A stretch of 64,000 nt of DNA from Scortum barcoo (Eukaryota > Chordata > Actinopteri > Centrarchiformes > Terapontidae), in the NCBI GenBank assembly GCA_023238725.1, contig CM041538.1, positions 11,468,880 to 11,532,879 on the forward strand. The letters are read 5' to 3'. The position numbers and the translations under genes are program-made. The notes below the pieces were generated by a model. It searched no databases. It had not been told where the DNA came from and worked only from the letters and a program-made list of their open reading frames with translations. Of the stretch, positions 24,266 through 35,655 are shown one piece after another; the first letter of the stretch is position 1, and each line of letters begins with the position of its first letter.

Positions 24266-25770
24266 TAGCAACTCACAGGTGGTGACAGAACTTTTTACTT
24301 CTTTGCTTCCTTCTCCTGATCCTGATAATGATCCATTTTTGGAGCATTCTGGTTATGTCTTGTGCATGTAAACATCATAACTGGTTTCAGAAACCTGAAT
24401 AAGGCCATACCCCAATTTTGAGAATACTGGATATGTTACCTGGAGTACCCTGATAGAAACCAGCATACTGTGACATAAAAACACCTTACCCAGGTTTTGA
24501 ATATCCTTTCTGTAGGTTGAGATGGTGAGAAATCAACACTGCTGCACAGAAATAATTTAGAAACCTATTTGGATAGTGTAAAAGGAATAATAATAAACTG
24601 TTTATCAGGGTTGGCTGCAGCTGAGCTGTCAGATACAGAGCACTGACAGATGATTATCTATACATTTGTTATTTTATCTTAGTTCTAGCCGCTGACCAAT
24701 TTAAGTCCAATATATGAAAGTGTAGAGTAATGTTAGCGGCTCTGTCCTGCTCTTTATTGGATATGCAGCTTTAGCCTCAGTTGTTTAGCATGATCTCATG
24801 TATGTAACCAGAAGAGCCTTTTACAGGGTTCTCACTTTCAAACGAGTCAGTAAGAACTCTGACTTGAGTTGGAAACATTTAATAGTCAGTTGGTGACATG
24901 ATTCTCGACCAAATCATGGCGCTAACACTAGCTTAATTATCAAAGCTACAGCTAGTAAAATATGCTGGCCAGAGATAAGAAGCCTGCACTTGGTACCTCT
25001 GTCGGAAATGAAGTACCCATTGTTTAAAAAGTTACGAATTTCAAATGGCAAATTAGCCACAGTTGTCACTGTAACCTGAATTTTATGTGCCATGTGAGAG
25101 CAAAAAGCTTGACAGGTGTAGGAAGAGTAACCAAGGAGGATGGGATTTAGTCAACGGCCAATTGAATAGTTAATTCATCTTTATGTTCAGAAATAAATAA
25201 GAGTATATAGAGTGTGTAAAGTAAATAAGAATTTCAACATTTATTAACATTTAAGGTAATTTTTTTTATGTTTTATGTAAAATTGTATCATTTGCTATCA
25301 TTTGCTATTGCTATCAGAATAACTGAACAGTTTTTTAAGTTGTTCTGGGTAGCAGTGAGGCTATGAAACACCATTTACTGTTGGTGTTGGGCTCTTTTTT
25401 TCAATGATTACTGTATATGTGTGAGTGTGTTTTGTGTATTTCATATTTATATAAATACTGTCAACTTGGCAGTGTGACTGTATTGTGACTAGGGCTGGGT
25501 ATTGATCCATAGTTCCAAAGTTAGCACCAAATGCTGGTGTTGGCTTAGCATGTGCTCAGATATTTCCTGTTTTATATTACACTGATACTGTATTTAGGCA
25601 ACCTTATTGTATACCTGTATCAAAACTAACTGAATAGTACCCAGGTATCAATAGTATGGGGTTATAAGATATAACAACTTCCAAAAATGTAATTCAAAAA
25701 TAACTTCTCAGGGGTTTTTAAGTCTAATGATGTAATGTTACTTACCTTTATGTCTGCTTATCATGTGTCT

Positions 25771-27262
25771 ATTAAGAATAGAAAGGAACACAAACACTTT
25801 TTTCTGTATTTTTTAAGATATTTTCTGAGCAATATGTTCAGAAAGAGATCAATGTATGTTTGCGCCTTATATCAGCACTTGCTGGAATATGTTTTGGAGG
25901 ACTAAAAATGTTTATGATGTCAAATACTCTGATTTACTGTATTAAACATATAATCAGGTATCAGAAATAAGGGGCATCCAGTAAGAAGTTGAGTGCCATA
26001 TCTTATTTTCCAAATGTTAATGTACTGAAGATGTACAAACATGTCTAAATCCTTTTTATTTTCATGCTGCTAAGAAGTTATATATAATGTTATTTTATAA
26101 TAAATGGAGATGGAGGAGTGGAGGAAACTAGGTACTGCATATTCCAAACATTTACATAAAATAAACAAAACAAAAAAAGGAGATATTGCTGTCTGTACTC
26201 TGTTCTTGGACATTTTCAGGGCACAGCTGATGGAGACATATTCTAGGTCTATCACAGATTGTTTGATTGTTCTGAGACAGCTAAACTGTCTACTGAGAGA
26301 CACTTTAACAAAAGAGCAGATACACATTACCACACAACTGGAGTTTATATTTGTATGTCTGTATGTACTCATATGTATTTAAACATGTATGTGATAGCTG
26401 TATCCATTCCAACACCAAGAGGTTAGTTTTTGCAGGTGACCTCAAATTAAAGAAAACAAAAGGGCAGCAGAGATTAACACCACAGGGCTGCTTTATCATA
26501 ACACTGCTTGAAATTCCTGTTTGACAGGAACAGGTCAATTATCACCCACAGAACCTAAAAGAGACTGACTGACTAAAATCTGTTGCCACATTTTCTTTTG
26601 AAAACCCTTCTTCGCAGTAACCTCTAAGATATGTTTAGTTTTATTGCATAATGTAACATCCTCTTATTTTACTCTGAGATGCTAACAGTTTAAAAGATGC
26701 TGGCTGAAGTTTAGAGGCCTAAAAGCAGCCAAGATTAAAGTCTGTTATGCATATTAGATAGTTGGTGAAATCAGAGTTAGAGAGAAACATCCGCCAACTT
26801 CCTGATACAGTTAAAGTTTAATTATATCAGGAAATTTCATCTAGTTATTACTTAACAGGGCTAGTCAAAACAACTGTGCAATCACAAGAAGAATGTATAT
26901 CATTGCTGCTATTTTCTCACAAATCTGTAAGTGATAGTGTACAATTGGCAAACTATCTAGGAGTTGAAATGTGGAGAAGATGCGGACTGGTCACCTTTTT
27001 TCTGCTTGTTGAAAATGAGACCTGCCTTTATTAGGAAACAGAGGGGTATAAGGAACAGTGCAGATCTCAGTGCATTCTCATACTATTCCCCCTTTTTTAA
27101 CATGAACACATTGGAGGTCAAAAGGTGAAACATGGTATTACATGTCTCCTCATATTGTTTCCTTGTAGTTTGGTGAATATGATAACCTCCTACAGTTTTT
27201 TCTGTATCACTGGATTTGATAGAAATTATACTGTATATCTGGAATTTAGATTTTCTACCAGG
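25771..27262. other. Spacer between b3gnt3 units 1 and 2
   Basis: No gene was recognised. The frames at 26070-26538 on both strands overlap each other and carry no motif. Confidence 0.3.
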
Positions 27263-29334
27263 ACATGAAAGTATTTGCAAAGTAAAATCCACGTAAAAAT
27301 GTTGTTGTTGGGATACATTGTATTTAAAACAAGATAGAAGGTGCGTGTGTATAAAGTATGACTGAGGTTTCTAGAGTGAATACAGGATTGTGGTGCCCCC
27401 TTGTATCAACAATGTGTCATTGCAACACAAAATTAATACATACCATGCAATATCAATATGATTCACAGTTGTCACAAAGATGATTGACATGCAACATACA
27501 GACCACAGGTCAAGTAAACAGCATATTTAAGTACTGATTTACACTTTTAACTACACTTTTTCTATTGTACATTGAAATCATGGAAAATAAAACTTTCCAC
27601 AAGACTAACAGCATTCAGGAGTAATAAATCTGTTACTAATGTCAATAAAAGTGGCTGTTTATGTAATATCTTATCATTGTATTTTAGCAGTGTTGGTGTG
27701 GATGTGTGCTCCTTGTAATTGTAGTTTCCACAGGGGAAAAGGGAAATGGGGCACAGTGTTGTGTAACAAATCTACAAACAAATACAGAACAGGAGTGAAG
27801 TGCGGCCACAGTCTATGCATTTCTAATCTTTTTCTAAGATTTCAGTCTAATCGGAAATGTTACATACAAGATTCAGCTTTAATGTCATTGAACAACACAG
27901 GACAGCACAAAGAAATGCAGTTATAGCCCCCTCCACACTACACGCACACAGAACATGTATAAATAAATATTAAAATATTTTAAATTACAATAAAACTATA
28001 AAACCTATATAAATAATATATAAGCATATACAAGTAGCAAGAAGAAATTAAACAGAAAATGAAATTATTTACAAGGAAAACAACAGTTATATATACATAT
28101 ACATAGTATTTATGAATAATATAATTCAGACATGAAAAAGTGCAAAGCACTTGAGTCCGCCAGTGCCCACTGACATCTCTACTGAGGTCTCTGGGTTTTA
28201 CTGTCATTTTCTCTCAGCTGTTCATGAGAAGGTGCTATGAGACAGTAGACTTGAGATAACACAATGTGAAGATGTAAGCAGACACAAGAGAAATCAGCCA
28301 AGTTTCAAGTTGTTTATTCCACACATGCACAACACAACAACAATTACAGTGAAACAGTCGCTGGTAATAAAAGTCTCCCTCACAGGCTCCCTCTAACAGT
28401 GCTCTTAATGATATGTGAAATAAAATATATGTATAAAGAAAACACACACGAGTGGAACAAAAAAGGCTGAAGATAGGTATGTATCAACAATTATATGCAG
28501 TATACTGTGATAGATAAATATATACAGTAAATGATAAACTGCTTTTAAACAGGTAGAGAATATATAGCCTATGGCGTTCAGGTCTTAACATGTAGTAAAA
28601 AATAATTATATACTAAGATGCAAACAGTTAGTAACTAGATAAGTAAGCTGTAATCAGTGCAGTAAAGTTCACATGCACGATACTCATAAATATTTAAAAT
28701 ACATATGGCAGAATTAGAAAGTTTTACATTTTAAAGTCACAGCCTGTATGAGTACGATGTGGATAAAGTGACAGATACTGACTCTGGCTCAGAGAGGGCT
28801 GTCACACTTGATATTTTCCTAACTACTCCCCCACTCCACAAGCACACAGCTAGCAGTTGTTCAGCTGGTTGTGTGGGTTCTGGAAAATCTAAATCTACGC
28901 AAGCCTTTTAAGAAGGCTGTCAACTGCCCCCCAGACTCTGCCTTTTAAGAACACACAGCACATGCACAGACTCATACTGTCTATCAGAGGGATCCTTGCC
29001 AAGCGCTTCATCAATCAGCAAGATGGTTAGGTAGGCTAACTCTTTTTGAATGAAGGTTGATTTAATTGTGTGCTACATGTGTGTTTGATTTTATGACCTG
29101 AAAGGGATAGTCTTATTTTAAAAATAGAATATATATTTGAAACACTTTTTGGTTGTTTGAAGATCTTTAAGGCTTTACGTTTGAATATGAAAACTTTAAT
29201 TCTTCATTCATTCTTTCTCAAAAAACTAGTTTTATGAGCTTTTATGCTACAATTAATACATAATACATAATTCAGTTTTCACCCATAACCCCTAACTTTT
29301 ACAAGATGAATAATTCAACATTTTGATCAGAGCT

Positions 29335-30075
29335 TCACCAAGAATTGCCACTTTAAGGTGGTGGAATGGTTTGTGTGTCCCTGGGAGCTCTGTTGGGGGA
29401 TAGCTTGCTAGCAGGCATCTCCTGTTTGGGCCTTAATCCATCGTGGTCGGCCAGACATAGCACTAAGAAAGAACATGGAGCTGCCACCCTGTGGGCCTAC
29501 CACCTGCAGGGATAGACATTGGGGTTGGGTGTAGGGTTGGTGTCCTGGGTGTGCTGATCCCCCCATGTTGTAGACTAGTGTTAGGGACATTTAAAATCAA
29601 CTTGCTCGTGGGGAAGGAGATGGAATTGGTGCGGGAGATGGAGTGATACAACTAGATATAGCTGGGCTTACCTCTACACACAGCGAAACCTCTGAAATCA
29701 AACTCCTGGAGAGTGGCTGGACTCTCTCCTTTTCAGTAGTTGCCCAGGGTGAGAGGTGCAGAGATACTCATGTGTCCCACGCTACGTTGAAGTTCTCCTT
29801 GGTGAATGAGAAGGTTGTCTTTATGCAGCTGCAAGTCACAGGGAGGAAGTCTCTGATGGCTTTTTGTGCTCCCCTGGTGGTGAGTTGGATCAGGTGGTAG
29901 GGCAGGCTGCTGAAAAGATCTGGTAAACCCAAAGTGTGGTAAAAGTGAATTGGGGACATTTGGCTGAGGCCCCTGTTTGCAAGAAGGTCTTTATGGTTAG
30001 CCTGAAGTCAGTCCTGGCAAACTGTCAGGCAACCCAGGAGTGGAAAACAGGGCTTAGCTCAGGCTGCTTTTAGAA
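29335..30075 (+). mobile_element. LINE fragment, endonuclease region (RTE-like), unit 2
   Basis: The sequence runs from aagaattgccactttaaggt through ggagctgccaccctgtgggc. The + frame at 29643-29900 reads LDIAGLTSTHSETSEIKLLE and GWTLSFSV, the endonuclease region of a common fish non-LTR retrotransposon. It is a decayed 5' fragment with internal deletions and no reverse transcriptase. The same fragment, with the same decay, is in unit 3 (50757-51395) but was not seen in unit 1. Confidence 0.65.
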
Positions 30076-30602
30076 ACTCATCTTAAAGGCTTCATATACA
30101 GTTTGTTAGTTTTACTTATAGGAACTGTGCGAAAGCTTTAATTTATGGGCCTGACGCTTTGAGACTCTGACCAAGAACTTGAATGTTGTCTCATCAGACC
30201 AGAAGAACTTATTTTATTGTAAACTGATGCATAACTTCACAGTCACAGAAAGAATCTGAATTTTGAGCTTTGTATAAATTTAAAAGACCAACAGACTAGC
30301 AAAGTAATCTAGTATATGGTGACTTTAAATGTTAGTGTTTAAACCGTTGCAATTTTGTTAACAAAACAAAACTCTAATCTTTGTTCTGCCAGCATTCTTG
30401 AGGTAAAGGGAGAGGATTGGATGCACTAAAACTAGCACAGTAGCTGCTTTGCTCAGAAAACCAACAACACCACAAATTATGCAATCCCATAAATTACATA
30501 TACAATTAAAAACATATTTGTTTTTAATATATTTATCTGCTATTTTATGCCATACTGTGATATTTTTGATGAGAAAACTGTGCTTTGTTTTGTCACTGCA
30601 GA

Positions 30603-31745
30603 ATGACGAGGATGAGAAACATAAGAGCAAAAATATTCTTGCTGGCAGGAGCTCTGCTGGTCCTACATCTCTGTAAAGATTTTATAGACCCCAAAATCAT
30701 CCGCCTCCAAGAAGATGTGAGAGGGGACGACAGTGAAATAAAGCCACTTACCAAACACAACTTCACTGTATACTCCTGGCCAAGATGTCAACGCAACATG
30801 TCTGCTGCCAACATTACAGGCTTCAGTTCTCTTCCTATTAACATACAAGACTTTCTGTACTATCAACACTGTCGCCATTTCCCCATGCGACTGGACCTTC
30901 CTGACAAGTGTGGCGGAGCAGATAAATCAGCAGAGGTTTTTCTTTTGCTTGTCATTAAAAGCTCTCCTGGGAATTACGACCGCCGAGAGGTGCTGCGCAA
31001 AACCTGGGCTAAAGAGAGGCTTCACAATGGTGTGTGGATCCGAAGGATCTTCATCTCAGGAACCACACATTCTGGTCATGAGAAAGAGAGACTGAACAAA
31101 CTACTCGAGTTGGAGCAACACGAGTACAACGACATCCTCCAGTGGGACTTTAGTGACACCTTCTACAACCTCACCTTGAAGCAGATACTCTTCCTGGAAT
31201 GGATGGAAAGAAACTGTCTGAACGCTCGCTTCCTGCTAAATGGTGACGATGATGTCTTTGCCAACACAAACAACATGGTGGAGTATCTCCAAGGCCTAAA
31301 GGACAATGATGGAAGCAAGCACCTGTTTACTGGCTACCTGATGCAGAACGTGGGGCCCATTAGATCATCAGGGAGCAAATATTTTATCCCTGTTCAAGTA
31401 CAGGAGTCAGATTCATATCCTCCCTACTGTGGTGGTGGTGGCTTCCTCCTTTCTATCCATACAGCTATGGTAATATACAATATGTCCCAGTCCATTACCC
31501 TTCTTCCCATTGATGATGTTTACATGGGGATGTGTCTGGCCAAAGCAGGACTTAGCCCTGTCTCCCATATGGGTGTGAAGACTATGGGACTGCACATTCC
31601 CTCCAGCAAACTAGATGCATATGATCCTTGCTACTACAGAGAAGTTTTACTGGTACACAGATTCCTTCCAGCTCACATGTATCTTATGTGGCACAGAATA
31701 CATGATCCTAATCTGAAATGTGGTCCCTCCAAGATAAAGCTTTAG
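30603..31745 (+). CDS. b3gnt3: Beta-1,3-N-acetylglucosaminyltransferase, B3GNT3-like, copy 2
   Basis: A single coding exon after the acceptor at 30600-30601. The first ATG is 30603 (MTRMRNIRAK), three codons upstream of the copy-1 start, giving 380 aa; 30612 is the alternative. Domain plan as in copy 1: signal anchor IFLLAGALLVLHL (two residues shorter), GT31 domain with LLNGDDDVFAN and PIDDVYMGMCLAKAGL. Differences from copies 1 and 3 cluster. QY becomes LH in KERLHNGVW. The conserved glycine after GGGGFLLS becomes Ile (tctatccat instead of tctggccat, about 31452-31460). TGYLIQN becomes TGYLMQN. The frame is intact and the metal-binding DDD is kept, so it is probably expressed, but the Gly-to-Ile change sits next to a conserved catalytic-domain motif and could alter activity or acceptor choice. 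Confidence 0.9.
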   Translation: MTRMRNIRAKIFLLAGALLVLHLCKDFIDPKIIRLQEDVRGDDSEIKPLTKHNFTVYSWPRCQRNMSAANITGFSSLPINIQDFLYYQHCRHFPMRLDLPDKCGGADKSAEVFLLLVIKSSPGNYDRREVLRKTWAKERLHNGVWIRRIFISGTTHSGHEKERLNKLLELEQHEYNDILQWDFSDTFYNLTLKQILFLEWMERNCLNARFLLNGDDDVFANTNNMVEYLQGLKDNDGSKHLFTGYLMQNVGPIRSSGSKYFIPVQVQESDSYPPYCGGGGFLLSIHTAMVIYNMSQSITLLPIDDVYMGMCLAKAGLSPVSHMGVKTMGLHIPSSKLDAYDPCYYREVLLVHRFLPAHMYLMWHRIHDPNLKCGPSKIKL

Positions 31746-32814
31746 TAGCAACTCACAGGTGGTGACAGAACTTTTTACTTCTTTGCTTCCTTCTCCTGAT
31801 CCTGATAATGATCCATTTTTGGAGCATTCTGGTTATGTCTTGTGCATGTAAACATCATAACTGGTTTCAGAAACCTGAATAAGGCCATACCCCAATTTTG
31901 AGAATACTGGATATGTTACCTGGAGTACCCTGATAGAAACCAGCATACTGTGACATAAAAACACCTTACCCAGGTTTTGAATATCCTTTTTGTAGGTTGA
32001 GATGGTGAGAAATCAACACTGCTGCACAGAAATAATTTAGAAACCTATTTGGATAGTGTAAAAGGAATAATAATAAACTGTTTATCAGGGTTGGCTGCAG
32101 CTGAGCTGTCAGATACAGAGCACTGACAGATGATTATCTATACATTTGTTATTTTATCTTAGTTCTAGCCGCTGACCAATTTAAGTCCAATATATGAAAG
32201 TGTAGAGTAATGTTAGCGGCTCTGTCCTGCTCTTTATTGGATATGCAGCTTTAGCCTCAGTTGTTTAGCATGATCTCATGTATGTAACCAGAAGAGCCTT
32301 TTACAGGGTTCTCACTTTCAAACGAGTCAGTAAGAACTCTGACTTGAGTTGGAAACATTTAATAGTCAGTTGGTGACATGATTCTCGACCAAATCATGGC
32401 GCTAACACTAGCTTAATTATCAAAGCTACAGCTAGTAAAATATGCTGGCCAGAGATAAGAAGCCTGCACTTGGTACCTTTGTCGGAAATGAAGTACCCAT
32501 TGTTTAAAAAGTTACGAATTTCAAATGGCAAATTAGCCACAGTTGTCACTGTAACCTGAATTTTATGTGCCATGTGAGAGCAAAAAGCTTGACAGGTGTA
32601 GGAAGAGTAACCAAGGAGGATGGGATTTAGTCAACGGCCAATTGAATAGTTAATTCATCTTTATGTTTAGCTAAGGAGGACGGTCAATTGACCAGTCAAT
32701 TCATTTTTATATTATGAACGAAAAAGACTAAATAGAGTTAACAGTGTGTAAAGTAAATAAGAATTTTAAGATTTGATATCAACATTTGAAATAATATTTT
32801 TTATGTTATATTAG

Positions 32815-34055
32815 GATTCATCAAGATTTAGCTTGTTGCCTGTTTATGTTACAGCAGGAACATGCAATCAGAATAACTGTACACAGTTTTTTAAATTATT
32901 CTGGCTGATATGACTTGCTCAGATTGACATTGGTCAGAGCAGTGAAGCCACAAAAAAGATTTTCTGTTAAGAAAACGCAAGAGTGGTCAAATCAGGCAAT
33001 GTAAACCACTGTGGATTTCTTTCGGTGAGTAGTTAGTCCTGTCTTTGTTGCAATCTGAGATGGTGTCGGTGTGGGTGGGATTTTCTTTCAATAATGACTG
33101 TATGTAGGTGAATATGTTTTGATTATTTCAGATTTATATAATCACTGTCAACCTGGCAGTGTGATTGTGTGACTATAGATGGGTAGTGATCCATGATACT
33201 TTATGACTGCCGACTGAGTCATATCCATAATATGTATATATGAAACCTTGGGTCTTATTTGGACTAATAATTTTTGTGCGAAGGCAGACAGTAAGATATC
33301 AAATTATAACCAACATGGAAATTGTACTTCTTCCACGCAACAAATGACCAGTAACTACTTGTATTTATCTTGGCATTCAATAAAAAAACTTCCAACACAA
33401 AAAATGTGGCTTAGTGAGTTTGTGTGCAGTTAATCTCCAGGACAGTAAATGCAGCCAAACATGAAAAGCAGGATTCCACTTTAAGGTATGGGCCATATTG
33501 TACCCCAGGAAAATCCTTTCATTTTCTTGAACCTTTTGACAATGCAGACAAGCATTGAGGTGCTTGAAGGTTTCAAGATTCAGCTTGTTTCCTCTTTATG
33601 GGATGTTACAGCAGGAACATGCCATCAGAAAAACTGAACACAGTGTTTTAGGTTATTCTGGCTGATATGACTTGCTCAGAGCAGTGCGTGTGTTAGTATT
33701 TCAAATTTATATAATCACTGGCAATGTGATTGTGTTGTAACTATGGATGGGTATTTTTTTCTGACCGCCAAATGAATCATGTCCATAGTATGTATGTATT
33801 AAACCTTAGGTCTGATTCTGATGAGTAATCTTTGTGTGGAGATAGACAGTAAGATATCATGCTTCTTTACCTCAGCAATTAATCAGTCACTCCTCCTTTT
33901 TATTCTGGCATTCAATAAAGACCCTCCAACACAAAAAAGTGCCTTAGTTAGTTTGTGTCCAATAGATGTCCTATCAGTAAATGCAGTAAAACATGAAAAG
34001 CAGGATTCCAGTTTAAGGTAAGGCCCATATTATCCTCCTGGCAAATTCTTTTTTT
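32815..34055. repeat. Imperfect tandem duplication 3' of b3gnt3 copy 2
   Basis: 32815-33525 and 33570-34055 share blocks in the same order: cttgtt..cct..tta..gttacagcaggaacatg, attctggctgatatgacttg, gcattcaataaa..cttccaacac and acatgaaaagcaggattcca. A further local duplicate pair is 34110-34215 and 34612-34717 (ctccctcctgaggtcccatg). The matching region of unit 3 (about 54000-55080) keeps both halves, with the second shortened. Confidence 0.75.
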
Positions 34056-35655
34056 TCTTCAACCCTTAGACAATGCAGACAAGGCTGAAACTAATGATGC
34101 AGATAAGATCCCTCCCTCCTGAGGTCCCATGTGAGCCAATGGGATTTGAGTATGGCCTCCCTCCTGGAGCACCAGTTTGCACATGAGTAGAAGGGTTCTG
34201 TTGTATGCGTTAAGCTTATTTCATCTTAGTAACTCACCAAAATCTGTTTCAGAACAAATCTGAGGCAAGAAATAAGCATAGCTCATAATTGTCCTGACAA
34301 TTAACAGTCAAGTACTAAAAGAAAAGCACAGAATGATTAATGATGTTTGTGTGGTGTTTCCAAAATATTTCCTGTTTTAAATCACATTGATGGTATTGAT
34401 AATATGTTTAGGCAACCTTATTGTATACCTGTATTGAAATTGACTGAACTGTACTCAGGTATGAATGGTACAGGGCTACAAGGTATAACAACTTCCAAAC
34501 ATATAAGTAAAAAATAATTCTTAAGGCTTTCTAATGATGTAATGTTCCTCAACTTTCTTTAAGTTTATCACAGTAACTGTAATAACTCATAATAACTCCA
34601 ATAACTGCCGTCCTCCCTCCTGAGGTCCCATGTGAGCCAATGGGATTTGAACATGACCTGCTTCTTGGAGCCCCAGTATGCACATTAGTAGCAGGGTTCT
34701 GTTGTATGAATTAAGCTACGTAAAACTTACTGCACTGTCGGCTGTGTGCCATTGTTTTCTTAGTCGTGCTTCAAGTTAGTGTAAAGCAGGTAATTTCTTC
34801 ATTTTTAACAAGGGATCTCTTGGGGACACCGAAACTAACCCGCATGCACCAAACAACTACACATGCCATGAAATATTACAATAATGCTGATTATGTATTG
34901 ATATTTGTTTTCAGAAGGACAATTTTGTTGTTGAAAATGCATTTATGGCTCCGACTGCCAGTCTACAACTCAGGCAAAAATCTTTATTTGTGGATGCACA
35001 GAGGATCTTACTAACAATGATAACACTGGCTTCACCTAGATGATAAGCAGGAATCCAAGTTTACAAGCCGGTTTGTAAAGCTGGCAAAGTTGGTGCCATG
35101 AGCAGTCTTGTTAATATGAATTGCCCTGATGTCACTGGTAGCCAGGTTTCCACCCAAATGTAGAGAATTTTTTTACAGAATTTTAAGAACATCAGCAAAA
35201 TGTGAAGTTATGCAGGTCTCTATCCACTACCATTATTTGTAGTTGGCTCATTCCAGATGAGCAGCAGGTGGCTGCACTTGCTCCAGTCATGTGCCCTTAT
35301 ACCAAGAAGAGCATTGAGCAAATGTAATTAAAAGAGCTCAAGTCTGAGAAGGGCATTTATGTTTGTTTCATGTATTAATGTTACAGTCTCCTCATTGCTT
35401 GATACAGATCTGATGTTTTTTGGCAGACATTTAAATTTTTTTCATCATGTGAATCATATTGAATGGATAAACATCTTCACATCTGTAATAATATATGAAA
35501 TATATTCAATATTATTATTTGCATAATTAATGAGACAGAGTTTACGGAGATAACTTCTGCAGTAACGTTATCTGTTTGCCGTTGCCATTATCTTGCTAAC
35601 GTTGCAACTGGGCTAGTGGATAATTGCAGTGGACAGTGTAACATAACATAATTTT

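Larger units (their letters stand above)
20300..25770 (+). repeat. b3gnt3 tandem unit 1
   Basis: Stretches of this region align by eye with unit 2. 20330-20370 matches about 30088-30120. 21075-21350 matches about 30165-30420. 22960-25190 matches about 30405-32668 and is nearly identical from about 23070. 25200-25760 matches diverged pieces between 32700 and 34560, including caaccttattgtatacctgt at 25598. Unit 1 lacks the LINE endonuclease fragment present in units 2 and 3 and has its own insertion at about 21375-22955. Confidence 0.7.
27263..35510 (+). repeat. Segmental duplication unit 2 (~8 kb)
   Basis: Colinear with 48701-56325. It begins at catgaaagtatttgcaaagt (27264) and runs to atatattcaatatt near 35510. 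Outside small indels the two units are nearly identical, including non-coding flanks. It contains a LINE endonuclease fragment, b3gnt3 copy 2 and internal tandem repeats. The stretch at about 34356-35209 has no counterpart in unit 3, where a TG...CA element sits instead. Confidence 0.85.

Noticed and set aside
27639..27926. 95-codon + frame conserved at 49076-49363
   Set aside because: Conserved only because units 2 and 3 are recent duplicates; no family motif and no copy in unit 1.
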